DNA of 64,000 nt from Gemmobacter aquatilis (lineage in GTDB: Bacteria; Pseudomonadota; Alphaproteobacteria; Rhodobacterales; Rhodobacteraceae). The position numbers and the translations under genes are program-made. The notes beneath the pieces are model-generated. The model was not told where the DNA came from. It worked only from the letters and a program-made list of their open reading frames with translations, and ran no database searches. Shown piece after piece: positions 8,942-17,769 of this stretch (within the stretch, counting starts at the first letter, position 1; each line of letters starts with the position of its first letter). The DNA is taken from the NCBI RefSeq assembly GCF_900110025.1, contig NZ_FOCE01000010.1, forward strand, positions 62,001 to 126,000. The letters run 5' to 3'.

Positions 8942-10243
8942 ATGGCCATGGATCTGACAGACCGCCTGAGCGCCGAAATCCGCAGCCGCCGCGAGAGCCT
9001 GATTGCGCTCACGCAGGATCTGATCCGCATCCCGACGCTCAACCCGCCGGGGCTGCATTACCGCGAGATCTGCGACTACCTGTCGGACCGGCTGTCGGCG
9101 CAGGGGTTCGTGACCGCGCTGGTGCGGGCCGAGGGCGCGCCGGGCGACAGCGAGGCCCATCCGCGCTGGAATCTGGTGGCGCGGCGCGAGGGGGCCGCGC
9201 CCGGCGACTGCGTGCATTTCAACAGCCATCACGATGTGGTGGAGGTCGGCCATGGCTGGACGCGCGACCCGTTCGGCGGCGCATTGGAGGACGATGGGCA
9301 GAATGGGGGCCGCATCTATGGCCGGGGCGCCTGCGACATGAAGGGCGGGCTGGCGGCCTCGATCATCGCGGCCGAGGCGTTTCTGGCGGTATGCCCGGCG
9401 TTTCGCGGCGCCATCGAGATTTCGGCCACGGCAGACGAGGAGTCGGGTGGCTTTGGCGGCGTGGCCTATCTGGCGCAACAGGGCTGGTTCGACCCGGACC
9501 GGGTGCAGCATGTCATCATCCCCGAACCGTTGCACAAGGACCGCATCTGTCTGGGCCATCGCGGCGTCTGGTGGGCCGAGGTGGAGACGAAGGGGCGCAT
9601 CGCCCATGGATCCATGCCGTTTCTGGGCGACAGTGCCATCCGCCACATGGGCGCGGTGCTGGAAGAGGTGGAGCACAGCCTTTACCCGCTGCTGGCCACC
9701 AAACGCACCGCCATGCCGGTGGTGCCCGAAGGCGCGCGGCAATCGACGCTGAACATCAACTCGATCCATGGCGGTGAGGCGGAACCCGAGCCGGGCTATA
9801 CCGGCCTGCCCGCCCCCTGCGTGGCGGATCGCTGCCGCATCATTCTGGACCGGCGTTTCCTGATCGAAGAGGATATTGCCGAGGTGAAGGCCGAGGTGAC
9901 GGGTTTGCTGGACGGGTTGAAGGTGCGGCGGGCCGGGTTCGACTATGACATCCGAGATCTGTTCGAAGTGCAGCCGGTGATGACCGACCGCGAGGCACCA
10001 GTGGTGCGATCCACCGCAGCGGCGATCGAGCGGGTGCTGGGGCGGGTGGCAGATTATGTGGTGAGCCCGGGCACCTATGACCAGAAGCATATCGACCGGA
10101 TCGGGCGGCTGAAGAATTGCATCGCCTATGGGCCGGGACTGCTGCATCTGGCGCATCAGCCGGATGAATGGGTCGGCGTGCAGGATATGGAGGACAGCGC
10201 GCTGGTCATGGCGTTGGTGCTGGCGGATTTACTGGCGGCGTGA
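8942..10243 (+). CDS. M20-family metallohydrolase, ArgE/DapE-like deacylase
   Basis: 433-residue cytoplasmic enzyme of the M20 dizinc family that cleaves an acyl or peptide bond in a small substrate. Metal-binding segments are visible in order: FNSHHDVVEVG (first His and Asp), GRGACDMKGG (bridging Asp), TADEESGG (catalytic Glu pair) and IIPEP. The C-terminal closing motif near PGTYDQKHI is followed by LAHQPDEWV. A dimerisation lid begins near HRGVWWAEVE. Its length and motifs fit the acetylornithine deacetylase/succinyl-diaminopimelate desuccinylase group, but argE, dapE and other deacylases cannot be separated by eye and no arginine or lysine genes flank it. A second ATG at 8948 is an alternative start. 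Confidence 0.88.
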   Translation: MAMDLTDRLSAEIRSRRESLIALTQDLIRIPTLNPPGLHYREICDYLSDRLSAQGFVTALVRAEGAPGDSEAHPRWNLVARREGAAPGDCVHFNSHHDVVEVGHGWTRDPFGGALEDDGQNGGRIYGRGACDMKGGLAASIIAAEAFLAVCPAFRGAIEISATADEESGGFGGVAYLAQQGWFDPDRVQHVIIPEPLHKDRICLGHRGVWWAEVETKGRIAHGSMPFLGDSAIRHMGAVLEEVEHSLYPLLATKRTAMPVVPEGARQSTLNINSIHGGEAEPEPGYTGLPAPCVADRCRIILDRRFLIEEDIAEVKAEVTGLLDGLKVRRAGFDYDIRDLFEVQPVMTDREAPVVRSTAAAIERVLGRVADYVVSPGTYDQKHIDRIGRLKNCIAYGPGLLHLAHQPDEWVGVQDMEDSALVMALVLADLLAA

Positions 10244-10257
10244 GGGGCGGCCCCCCC

Positions 10258-10305
10258 GGGGGGCTCGCCCCCCGGACCCCCGAGAGTATTTGGGCCAGGA
10301 TGAAG
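10258..10305. repeat. G/C hairpin followed by a TATTT/CCAGGATGAAG unit
   Basis: GGGGGGC (10258-10264) and GCCCCCC (10267-10273) form a tight hairpin, followed by CGGACCCCCGA and the unit GAGTATTTGGGCCAGGATGAAG (10284-10305). It fills the gap between the convergent M20 and panC genes, so it can serve as a shared transcription end. The unit is the same as the arms at 7716-7779. Confidence 0.75.
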
Positions 10306-10311
10306 GGGGCT

Positions 10312-11148
10312 TCAGACCGGGATATTGTCGATCAGGCGCACACCGCCGATCCAGGCGGCGGCCAGCAGGCGGGCGGGGGCGTCGAGCACCTCCATCGGGT
10401 CCAGCATGGCGGCGGTGCGCAGGTCGATATATTCGACCTCGGTAAACCCGGCGAGGCGCAGGTCTTCGCGCGCCTGGCCCAGGACCGCAGCGGGGGCGCC
10501 GCCGTCGCGCAGCGCCGTCGCCGCGCGGGTCATCACCTTGTACAGCGCTGGCGCCTGCGCCCGCGACAGCGGATCGAGCCGCACATTGCGCGACGACATG
10601 GCCAGCCCGTCATGTTCGCGGATCGTCTCGCAGCCCACCACCTCGACCGGCAGGTTGAGATCGGCGACCATGCGTTTGACGACCTGAAGCTGCTGCCAGT
10701 CCTTCTGGCCGAAATAGGCGCGGTCGGCCTGGGTCATGCCGAACAGCTTGGCCACCACGGTCGCCACGCCATCGAAATGGCCGGGGCGCATCGCGCCTTC
10801 CATCGGGGCCGTGATGCCGGAGACCGAGACCTTGCTGGCAAAGCCCTTGGGATAGACCTCGTCGGGCAGCGGCGCGAACAGCAGGTCCACGCCTTCGGCG
10901 GCGAGCATCGCGGCATCGTGGTCTTCGGTGCGCGGATATTTCGCCAGATCATCGGGGTTGTTGAACTGCATCGGGTTGACGAAGATCGTGACGATCACCC
11001 GGTCGCAGCCACGTTTGGCGGCGCGCACCAGGCTCATATGGCCTTCATGCAGCGCACCCATGGTCGGCACTACGCCGACCTGCCGCCCATCCGCCTTCCA
11101 GCCACGCACCCGGGTGCGCAATTCGCCTACGGTCCTGAGGATCTGCAT
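10312..11148 (-). CDS. panC: Pantoate-beta-alanine ligase
   Basis: Joins pantoate and beta-alanine with ATP to make pantothenate, the coenzyme A precursor. The 278 residues begin [14 protein letters not shown] and carry the nucleotidyltransferase HIGH-like motif [14 protein letters not shown] (about residues 30-43), the FVNPMQFN substrate loop, [12 protein letters not shown], and the KMSKS-like AMSSRN segment near residue 180. Its ATG overlaps the panB stop by one base (TGATG), so the two are translationally coupled. The gene ends at the convergent repeat element shared with the M20 gene. Confidence 0.97.
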   Translation of the reverse strand: MQILRTVGELRTRVRGWKADGRQVGVVPTMGALHEGHMSLVRAAKRGCDRVIVTIFVNPMQFNNPDDLAKYPRTEDHDAAMLAAEGVDLLFAPLPDEVYPKGFASKVSVSGITAPMEGAMRPGHFDGVATVVAKLFGMTQADRAYFGQKDWQQLQVVKRMVADLNLPVEVVGCETIREHDGLAMSSRNVRLDPLSRAQAPALYKVMTRAATALRDGGAPAAVLGQAREDLRLAGFTEVEYIDLRTAAMLDPMEVLDAPARLLAAAWIGGVRLIDNIPV

Positions 11149-11987
11149 CAGTTTTTCGTTCCCTTCGGGGGCAGCACATCGGCAAAGGCATGTTCCGGCG
11201 CCGGGAAGGCGCGGGCGCGCACATCGGCGGCATAGGCGGCAATCGCCTCGTCTGCCGTGCGGCCCAGTTCGGCATAGCGTTTCACGAATTTCGGGCGGAA
11301 ATCGGTGAACAGGCCCAGCATGTCATCGACCACCAGCACCTGCCCGTCGCACCGCACACCCGCACCGATGCCGATGGTCGGAATGGCGAGCGCTTGCGTG
11401 ATGCGGGCGGCGAGCCCTTCGGGCACCTTTTCCAGCACCACGGCGAAGGCACCGGCAGCGGCCACCGCCTCGGCATCGGCCATGACCTTTTCCGCCTCGC
11501 CATCGCGGCCGACCACCTTGTAGCCGCCCAGCGTGTTCACCGATTGCGGGGTCAGGCCGATATGCGCCATCACCGGCACGCCGCGTTTGGTCAGAAATGC
11601 AATGGTTTCGGCCATATGGGTGCCGCCTTCCAGCTTGACCGCCGGGGCGCCGGTTTCGGCCATCAGCCGGGCCGCGTTGCGATAGGCCTGTTGCGGGCCT
11701 TCCTCATACGAGCCGAAGGGCATGTCGATCACCGGCATGGATTTCTGGCAGCCGCGAACCACGGCGCGCCCGTGCAGGATCATCATTTCCATCGTGACGC
11801 CGATGGTCGAGGGCAGGCCGTGCAGCACCATGCCCAGCGAATCCCCCACCAGCGCCACATCGCAATGCGCATCGACGATGCGCGCCATGGGCGTGGTATA
11901 GGCGGTCAGCACCACGAGGGGCGTGCCGCCCTTGCGGGCCAGAATATCGGCGGGCAACACCGGGCGGACAGGGCTTGACGCGCTCAT
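11148..11987 (-). CDS. panB: 3-methyl-2-oxobutanoate hydroxymethyltransferase
   Basis: Transfers a hydroxymethyl group from 5,10-methylene-tetrahydrofolate to alpha-ketoisovalerate, the first committed step to pantothenate. The 279-residue product shows the metal-binding segment [11 protein letters not shown], the catalytic region VKLEGG followed by [13 protein letters not shown], and [10 protein letters not shown] near residue 200. ATG 11987 (AAGAGAGAC upstream) is preferred to the TTG at 12008, which would add only MRESKRD. It forms a two-gene operon with panC, the usual partner; panD, which makes beta-alanine, is not in the window. Confidence 0.97.
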   Translation of the reverse strand: MSASSPVRPVLPADILARKGGTPLVVLTAYTTPMARIVDAHCDVALVGDSLGMVLHGLPSTIGVTMEMMILHGRAVVRGCQKSMPVIDMPFGSYEEGPQQAYRNAARLMAETGAPAVKLEGGTHMAETIAFLTKRGVPVMAHIGLTPQSVNTLGGYKVVGRDGEAEKVMADAEAVAAAGAFAVVLEKVPEGLAARITQALAIPTIGIGAGVRCDGQVLVVDDMLGLFTDFRPKFVKRYAELGRTADEAIAAYAADVRARAFPAPEHAFADVLPPKGTKN

Positions 11988-12150
11988 GTCTCTCTTGCTC
12001 TCCCTCAAGAGGAATGGTTGCTGACTGTATAGCGGTGCCCCCCATGCCGCGCCAGCGCAAAGCGCCCGGAGAACGGGGGGTGGATCTGGCTTGACCCGGC
12101 ATGGGCAGAGGGGGCCAATACCGCCGCAACAAACACCAAAGGACAGGCCA

Positions 12151-12492
12151 ATGACCCTGCTTCACCGCATCGACCGCAGCGCGATCATCCCCGAGGAAGC
12201 GCGCCCTGCCCCGGAAATCGTGCTGGACGGAGACCCGGTGCACACCACATGGAACATGGAGGACCGTGACGGGCTGTATTGCGGCATGTGGCAATCGACG
12301 CCGGGCAAATGGCGCGTGTCCTATGCGGAGTGGGAATATGTCTATATCCACGAAGGTGTTTCGGTGCTGACCGATGCGGCGGGCACGGCCACCATGCTGA
12401 AGGCGGGCGACAGCTGGATCATCCGCCCCGGATTCGAGGGCACCTGGGAGGTGATCGAGACCACGCTGAAGGATTATGTGATCCTGTCCTGA
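12151..12492 (+). CDS. Cupin-fold protein of the DUF861 type
   Basis: 113-residue single-domain cupin. The pattern [25 protein letters not shown], split as GMWQ...KW and [10 protein letters not shown], followed by [16 protein letters not shown], is typical of DUF861/Cupin_3 proteins, in which the first histidine-rich motif is reduced. A GGACAGG ribosome site precedes the ATG at 12151; a longer frame to 12091 looks non-coding. Such cupins bind small polar metabolites, but the substrate is unknown and neighbours give no hint. It ends in a strong bidirectional hairpin shared with the convergent L,D-transpeptidase. Confidence 0.85.
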   Translation: MTLLHRIDRSAIIPEEARPAPEIVLDGDPVHTTWNMEDRDGLYCGMWQSTPGKWRVSYAEWEYVYIHEGVSVLTDAAGTATMLKAGDSWIIRPGFEGTWEVIETTLKDYVILS

Positions 12493-12502
12493 ACGGCAGA
12501 CA

Positions 12503-12538
12503 TGCAAACGGCCCCGGACGACGCCGGGGCCGTTTGCA
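12503..12538. terminator. Bidirectional terminator hairpin
   Basis: Perfect 15-bp arms TGCAAACGGCCCCGG (12503-12517) and the inverse CCGGGGCCGTTTGCA (12524-12538) with a 6-base loop, between the convergent cupin and L,D-transpeptidase genes. The A/T-rich foot of each arm suits either direction, though no long U tract follows. Confidence 0.85.
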
Positions 12539-12551
12539 CAGGTGTGCCGGG

Positions 12552-13403
12552 TCAGCCTTGCTGATCGACGCCCAGTTGCTGCTTTGCGGCCTCTTCTTCG
12601 GCCCGAAGCTGGGCTTCCAGCTTGGCTTCGTTGATGGCACGTTTCGCGGCGATCTCTTCCAGACGGGTTTCATCATAGGGGATCAGCAAGCCCCATTCGT
12701 CTTCCATCAACCGGCCTTCCAGCCGGACCGATTCCTCTTCGGTGCGGACGCGGACATGGGTGCCCAGCGTCACACGCTCATACAGATCCATCGCATCCTG
12801 ATTGAACAGGCGGATGCAGCCCGCCGAGGTCGCCCGCCCGATGGAACGGTTGTCGATCGTGCCGTGGATGCGGAAATAGGTGTCGCGCCCGTTGCGATAG
12901 AGATAGAGCGCGCGCGATCCAAGCGGGTTTTCAAGCCCGCCCGGCAAGCCCCCGGCATAGGCAGCATACATATCGGGCATGGTGCGGATCATGTTGGCGG
13001 TCGGCTGCCAGCTGGGCCATTTTTCTTTGCGGCTGACCACGGCACTGCCCCGGAAACCCAGCCCGGCCCGGCCCACGGCGATGGAGTAGCGCATCGCGCG
13101 CCCGCCTTCGAGCACATAGTAAAGCTTCCGGGCAAAGGGATCGACCACAATGCTACCGGGACGGTCGGGCTCTGTATAGGCGACCTCTTCACGCGGCGGA
13201 GAGCCGATGAACTGGCGCGGCTGAACCGCCGGAATCAGGAAACCGCCATCCTCGACGGCCTCATAGCCGGGCGGCACTGCAGCAGGCGGCGCATCCACCT
13301 TTGCAGGGGCACCACAGGCGGCAAGAACCAGAAAGGCAAGGCAGGCAGAAATGCGGGTCAATATTGGCGTCACGGTGCTCTCGAAACCCTGATGATTTTG
13401 CAT
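12552..13403 (-). CDS. L,D-transpeptidase (YkuD) lipoprotein
   Basis: Cell-wall enzyme expected to make 3-3 cross-links in peptidoglycan or to anchor proteins to it. The N-terminal hydrophobic stretch ISACLAFLVLAACGAP holds a lipobox (LAAC), so the mature protein would be lipid-anchored. The YkuD catalytic domain shows RIHGTIDN...IGRATSAGCIRL, the His and Cys of the family. The C-terminal tail is a charged, Glu/Ala/Lys-rich helix ending near the stop. From ATG 13403 there are 283 residues; GTG 13373 would give a cleaner lipoprotein signal starting MTPILTRISACLA and may be the true start. Confidence 0.9.
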   Translation of the reverse strand: MQNHQGFESTVTPILTRISACLAFLVLAACGAPAKVDAPPAAVPPGYEAVEDGGFLIPAVQPRQFIGSPPREEVAYTEPDRPGSIVVDPFARKLYYVLEGGRAMRYSIAVGRAGLGFRGSAVVSRKEKWPSWQPTANMIRTMPDMYAAYAGGLPGGLENPLGSRALYLYRNGRDTYFRIHGTIDNRSIGRATSAGCIRLFNQDAMDLYERVTLGTHVRVRTEEESVRLEGRLMEDEWGLLIPYDETRLEEIAAKRAINEAKLEAQLRAEEEAAKQQLGVDQQG

Positions 13404-13464
13404 GACTAGAGCGTCATGCCGGGCCTGCAGGTCAACCCCCTTGTCACAGCCGGGCAAACAAAAT

Positions 13465-13486
13465 CCCCCGGCATGGCTGCCGGGGG
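13465..13486 (-). terminator. Rho-independent terminator after the phytase-like gene
   Basis: On the minus strand the stem CCCCCGGCA/TGCCGGGGG (13486-13465) with a 4-base loop is followed by ATTTTGTTTG, a T-rich run. It lies 31 bp past the stop of the phytase-like gene and before the L,D-transpeptidase start. Confidence 0.85.
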
Positions 13487-13516
13487 ACATATTTCCGTCG
13501 TCTAGAGCGAAGGCCG

Positions 13517-15685
13517 TCAGTTCACCGCGCCGATGGACCAGAACAGCGTTTCGCCCGAACTGTCGTCGGTGCCGTCATTGTCGGTTACCACCCAGCCCTG
13601 ACCGGCGGCGTCGATGGTAAAACCTTCGACCTTGTCCACGGTATAGCCGTTCAGCACCGCCAGATCGGGCAGCAGATCGCGGACGATTTCCTTCTTCACC
13701 ACCGGCAATGCTTCGCCCAGCGGCGCGGGCTTCAGATCCGCCAGCGCGACGCGGGTGATCTGCTTGACCTTGGCGGCGGCGCCGATGCCATTGTCCCGCT
13801 CGATGAAATAGGCCCAGTCGCCGGTGATCTGCATTTCGGACAGGCCCATCCAGCCGCCTTCTGCCGCAGCCTCCAGCGGGTAATGCACGGCACCCCAGCT
13901 TTCGGCCTCGGTATCATAGGCCAGCAGTTTGACCATGCCCTTCGGATCGTCCTTCCATTCACGCTGCATGGCAAGCCAGAGCGTCTTGCCCTGCACCGCG
14001 ATGCCTTCGGCGCCGTAACGGGTCTGCACGCCCAGCAGTTCTTCCGGCAGGGCGATTTCTTCATCAATCGCGCCTTCGGCATCGACATGGTAGATCGCGT
14101 GCGGGATCAGCTTGTCGGCCCGGCCTTCCGAAGCCAGCCAGAAGCCGCCTTCGCCATCGGGGGCGATGCCTTCCAGATCCAGCTTCTGCGCCGCGTCGCC
14201 ACCACGGGTGACCGTCAGGGCGGCGGTGATGCGGGCCGGGGTCTGCGTCGCGTCGAGGGTGTAGATGGTCGGGGCGCCGCCATACACACTGTCCGACACC
14301 GCGAACAGCTTGCCCGGAGTCGCCGGATCGGCGGCAAGGCCCGACAGGGCGCCCCAGCCGATCAGTTCGGCGCTGCCTTCCGAGGTGATCATCGGATAGG
14401 CCGCTTTGCCCTCGGCCCGTTCATAGATCATCACATGGGCGCGCACGCCGCCATCTTCGACCAGATCCACCTCGTTGGCCGTGGCGAACAGGTTGCGCGA
14501 CGGGATCGCCACCATGCCTTCGGGGCTGATACCCGAGGGCAGAAGCTGGGTCAGCACCGGCTTGGCAAGGTCGGTCATGTCATAGACACCGATGACCGAC
14601 GCGCGTTCCGAGGCGACGAAGCCCATGGGCGTATCGCCAAAGGTGGCAAACTCCACCGATTCCAGTTCGGCGCCCTTCTTGTTGCGATGGTCGGGGTAAT
14701 GGCCGAGGGCGGCAATTGCCCGTTCCAGCGCCGCGCCATCTTCATAGGCAACCGAGCCGTCGCGGTTGAACACGGTCCAGCCGCGCGCGCCGCCCTTCCA
14801 GTCGCCCTCGTTGGCGACGGCGATGTGATCCGCGTCGATCCACTTCACCCCGTCCGGCTCGCGCAACGCGCCCTCTTTCTTGCCGGTGAAACGCAGGGCG
14901 CCGTCTTTCTTGGTGTCGATCCCGTCCAGATCCACCGCGCCCGCGCTGAAATGGCTGGCCACCTTGCCATCGGCGCCGATGATGACGATGTGGTTATTCT
15001 CCTGCAAGGTCACCACGATCTCGCCCGCGTCGTTCACGTCGATGAACTCCGGCTCCGGGTCTTCGGCGCCAATTTCGGCAAGGCCGGTCACTTCGATCTT
15101 CTGCAGGCCCGCGCAATCCACCGCGCCATCCACAACCGGCAGCTTGACCACATAGCCGGCAGGCATCTGCGGCAGATCACCGTCATTCACCTCTTCGTCG
15201 CGCTCGTTCTCGATCGCTACGGCAAGGAAGCTGCCGTCCTTGGCGCGGGCCACCGAATCCGGCTGGCCGCCCAGATCACATTCGGCCACGATCTTGCGGT
15301 CGGCCAGATCCACCGTCACCAGCTTGCCCGACGGCGCGGTGAAGCTTTCCGAGGTGTTCACGCCGACGAACACCTTGCCGCCGATGTCCTTTGCCGTGGT
15401 CGGCTCGCCGCCCATGGCGATATTGCCCATGGCTTTGGGGGCTTTGGGGTCGGTGATGTCGATCAGGCCGATCACGCCCAGCGGGCTGTCGGTATAGATC
15501 AGCGTCATGCCGTCTTCGCTGGCGGTGATGATCTCGGCGCTGGTCGGGCGGGCCTGATCTTCGCCTTCGGCCATGTTCAGCGGCGTGGCAAAGCTGGCAA
15601 TGCGATTGAAGCTGGTCTCGGCGGCCACCGGCATGGCGGCGGCGAGGGCGAGAAGCGAGGTCATTCCGGCAAGACGCGGAAACAT
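13517..15685 (-). CDS. Secreted phytase-like esterase domain protein
   Basis: 722-residue exported protein. The N-terminus (MFPRLAGMTSLLALAAAMPVAAE) is a Sec signal peptide with an A-x-A cleavage site. The first two thirds look like a repeat-rich beta-propeller. The last third (from about EGIAPDGEGGFWLASEG) fits the esterase-like activity of phytase family (PF13449), with the paired motifs GIAPDG...LASEG and EGIAVQGKTLWLAMQ, then NNDGTDD near the end. A substrate such as a phosphate ester is inferred from the family and from the Pho-box-like repeat upstream of its start. ATG 15685 has AGAAGGA upstream. It is transcribed alone and has its own terminator. Confidence 0.88.
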   Translation of the reverse strand: MFPRLAGMTSLLALAAAMPVAAETSFNRIASFATPLNMAEGEDQARPTSAEIITASEDGMTLIYTDSPLGVIGLIDITDPKAPKAMGNIAMGGEPTTAKDIGGKVFVGVNTSESFTAPSGKLVTVDLADRKIVAECDLGGQPDSVARAKDGSFLAVAIENERDEEVNDGDLPQMPAGYVVKLPVVDGAVDCAGLQKIEVTGLAEIGAEDPEPEFIDVNDAGEIVVTLQENNHIVIIGADGKVASHFSAGAVDLDGIDTKKDGALRFTGKKEGALREPDGVKWIDADHIAVANEGDWKGGARGWTVFNRDGSVAYEDGAALERAIAALGHYPDHRNKKGAELESVEFATFGDTPMGFVASERASVIGVYDMTDLAKPVLTQLLPSGISPEGMVAIPSRNLFATANEVDLVEDGGVRAHVMIYERAEGKAAYPMITSEGSAELIGWGALSGLAADPATPGKLFAVSDSVYGGAPTIYTLDATQTPARITAALTVTRGGDAAQKLDLEGIAPDGEGGFWLASEGRADKLIPHAIYHVDAEGAIDEEIALPEELLGVQTRYGAEGIAVQGKTLWLAMQREWKDDPKGMVKLLAYDTEAESWGAVHYPLEAAAEGGWMGLSEMQITGDWAYFIERDNGIGAAAKVKQITRVALADLKPAPLGEALPVVKKEIVRDLLPDLAVLNGYTVDKVEGFTIDAAGQGWVVTDNDGTDDSSGETLFWSIGAVN

Positions 15686-15732
15686 GCGGCACATCCTTCT
15701 GTCTGGGTCCGGGTGACGCATGGCCCCCGCGC

Positions 15733-15761
15733 GCAACAGGTGCATGACAGCGGGATGAAAC
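15733..15761 (-). promoter_or_regulatory. Candidate PhoB binding site (Pho box)
   Basis: Read on the minus strand, three 7-base units recur at exact 11-base spacing: GTTTCAT, CTGTCAT and CTGTTGC, each separated by 4 bases. CTGTCAT-N4-CTGTTGC compares well with the Pho box (CTGTCAT-N4-CTGTCAT). The site lies 48 bp upstream of the start of the phytase-like gene and faces it. No -10 element was firmly identified. Confidence 0.5.
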
Positions 15762-15864
15762 TTCTGCGGCGACGGCGCGGCAAATGTGCTAGCCTGACTT
15801 CACTCGGGTCCGGTGCCCGAGGCAGCCCGCCCGGGACCGGTCGAGGAAGGTCTGGGAGGACGGA

Positions 15865-16197
15865 ATGGCCAAGTTCATCGTGACCGGCTGCTACACCCCG
15901 GCAGCCATGAAGGGGATGCTTGCGCATCCCAGCGATCGGGAAGCCGCTACGCGGGCGCTGATCGAGTCGTCGGGCGGCAAGCTGTCGCTGTATCTGCTGA
16001 CCACCGGAGAAAGCGATTTCCTGATGGTGGTGGAAACGGACGACATCCGAAAAGTTCTGCCCGCGCTGATCGTGGCCAGTGCTGCGGGCGCCGCCACCGG
16101 GTTTCGCACCGTGCAGGCCTTTACCGCGCAAGAATTTCAGGCCGCACAGGTCGCCGCCGGGGATCTGGCGCTGCGGTATACCCCCCCGGCCCGCTAA
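15865..16197 (+). CDS. GYD-domain protein
   Basis: 110-residue soluble protein with the ferredoxin-like fold of the GYD family. The start MAKFIVTGCYTPAAMKGMLA, the central SSGGKLSLYLLTTGESDFLMVVE (GYD is replaced here by GESDF) and the C-terminal RTVQAFTAQEF match family landmarks. The ribosome site GGGAGGACGGA precedes the ATG. GYD proteins are widespread and of unknown function, some linked to small-molecule sensing. The gene diverges from the phytase-like gene and ends at a hairpin before the convergent creatinase. Confidence 0.85.
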   Translation: MAKFIVTGCYTPAAMKGMLAHPSDREAATRALIESSGGKLSLYLLTTGESDFLMVVETDDIRKVLPALIVASAAGAATGFRTVQAFTAQEFQAAQVAAGDLALRYTPPAR

Positions 16198-16203
16198 GGT
16201 GAT

Positions 16204-16224
16204 GCCCCCGGCAGAGCCGGGGGC
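16204..16224. terminator. GC hairpin between convergent GYD and creatinase genes
   Basis: Arms GCCCCCGGC (16204-16212) and GCCGGGGGC (16216-16224) with a 3-base loop, 6 bp after the GYD stop and 8 bp before the creatinase stop. No U tract follows on either strand, so strength is uncertain. Confidence 0.65.
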
Positions 16225-16232
16225 GCCATCGG

Positions 16233-17438
16233 TCAGCCCACCACGTTGAATTCGGGGCCGAACGGATATTTGGTAATATCCTCGTTGCCGTTCTCGGTGA
16301 TGAACAGGATGTCATGCTCGCGGTAGCCCCCCGCCCCCGGCTGGCCTTCGGGGATGGTCAGCATCGGTTCCATCGAAATCACCATGCCCGGTTCCAGCAC
16401 GGTGTCGATGTCTTCACGCAGTTCCAGACCGGCCTCGCGGCCGTAGTAATGCGACAGCACGCCAAAGCTGTGGCCATAGCCGAAGGTGCGGTATTGCAGC
16501 AGTTGGCGTTCCTCGAAGAAGGCGTTGATCTTCGCCGTCACCTCGGCGCAGGAGGCGCCGGGTTTCAGCAGGCTGATGCCATACTCATGGGCGGCGACAT
16601 TGGCCTCCCAGATCTTCAGCGACGCGGCATCGACCTCTTTCACGAACAGCGTGCGTTCCAGCGCGGTGTAATAGCCTGAAATCATCGGGAAGGTATTGAG
16701 GCTGAGGATGTCGCCGCGCCGCAACTGCCGCGCCGTCACCGGGTTATGTGCGCCATCGGTATTGATGCCCGACTGGAACCAGACCCATGTATCCCGGTAT
16801 TCGGCATCCGGGAAGCGTTTGGCGATTTCCAGTTCCATCGCATCGCGGCCGGCCATGGCGATGTCGATCTCGCGCGCGCCTTCGCGGATCGCCTCGCGAA
16901 TGGCAAAGCCCCCCACATCGGCCACGGCAGCACCGGCGCGGATCAGGTCAAGCTCGGCCTGCGATTTGCTCATCCGCTGCTGCATGGTGGCCTGCGCGAT
17001 ATCCACCCCGCGCGACGGTTTCAGGAAGGCATTCAGCTTTTCGCTTTGCACCAGCGTCAAGTGATCCGCCTCGCAGCCGATCACCTTGCCAGTGCCGGTG
17101 ACCGAGGCAATGGCCCGCCAGTAATTGTCGCGCTGCCAGTCGGTATAGGTGATGTTGTCACCATGGCAGCGCCGCCACGGCTGAGCGGCGTCGATGCCCG
17201 CGCTGATCGTCACGCTGTCGCTGGCGGTGACCACAAGGCCATAGGGCCGCCCGAACGAGCAATAGAGGAAGCCCGAGTAATAGGCGATGTTGTGCATCGA
17301 GGTGAAGACGCAGGCGTCGATCCCCTGATCGGCCATGATCGCGCGCAGCTCGGTCAGGCGCGCATCATATTCCGAAGCAGCAAAGGGCAGAACCCGGTCA
17401 CCTTGGTGAAAGCGGTAGAATTGCGGACGTTCCGTCAT
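16233..17438 (-). CDS. Creatinase (creatine amidinohydrolase)
   Basis: Hydrolyses creatine to sarcosine and urea. The 401 residues align closely from memory with the Pseudomonas putida enzyme, including LYCSFGRPYGLVVT, YTDWQRDNYW, WFQSGINTDGAHNPVT, ILSLNTFPMISGYYTALERT and GHSFGVLSHYYGREAG. Residues equivalent to the Pseudomonas catalytic His232, Glu262 and Glu358 are His231, Glu261 and Glu357. It has the pita-bread fold of the M24 family without its metal site. ATG 17438 gives the family N-terminus. No creatininase, sarcosine oxidase or transporter lies nearby, so it would have to feed an unlinked sarcosine pathway. Confidence 0.93.
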   Translation of the reverse strand: MTERPQFYRFHQGDRVLPFAASEYDARLTELRAIMADQGIDACVFTSMHNIAYYSGFLYCSFGRPYGLVVTASDSVTISAGIDAAQPWRRCHGDNITYTDWQRDNYWRAIASVTGTGKVIGCEADHLTLVQSEKLNAFLKPSRGVDIAQATMQQRMSKSQAELDLIRAGAAVADVGGFAIREAIREGAREIDIAMAGRDAMELEIAKRFPDAEYRDTWVWFQSGINTDGAHNPVTARQLRRGDILSLNTFPMISGYYTALERTLFVKEVDAASLKIWEANVAAHEYGISLLKPGASCAEVTAKINAFFEERQLLQYRTFGYGHSFGVLSHYYGREAGLELREDIDTVLEPGMVISMEPMLTIPEGQPGAGGYREHDILFITENGNEDITKYPFGPEFNVVG

Positions 17439-17769
17439 GTCAGACCTCAGGATAGGGGTCCAACGTGCACGGCAGCGAGACCCCGAAAGATCCCGGCGTG
17501 CAGGACTGTGGCAGGTTTCCCTGCAAGCGGCGGGGGATAACCCCTGCGGCGACGCCATCGCCACGGCTCAGCCTGACTGTGGCAGAAATGCTCCGGAAAT
17601 GCAAGAGGCACACCATCGGACCGATGCCAAAACCCTGTGCCGGAAGCCGCATTTTAGCCATGGACGGGCCATGCCAAGGGACCATTTCCGAAGAACAAAT
17701 CAACTCAGACGGTAACTGGTTCGATATCCTTTCCGAGTATCCCATCTCCATGGACAAGGATGCACGTCG
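17439..17769. other. 331-bp divergent region between creatinase and Hint-protein genes
   Basis: The region must hold promoters for both divergent genes. I found no coding potential that looks real (frames crossing it have atypical composition), no strong hairpin and no convincing -35/-10 pair. A possible ribosome site, AAGGA, lies 9 bases before the ATG at 17770. Its base composition is less GC-rich than the flanking genes. Confidence 0.4.

Noticed and set aside
8483-10156. 557-codon minus-strand frame that ends in the two-helix membrane protein
   Set aside because: Only the last 88 codons are real (8483-8749). The earlier part overlaps the M20 gene and has antisense composition.
13883-15883. 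Plus-strand frame of 666 codons over the phytase-like gene
   Set aside because: Antisense shadow of a gene with a signal peptide, domain and terminator on the minus strand.
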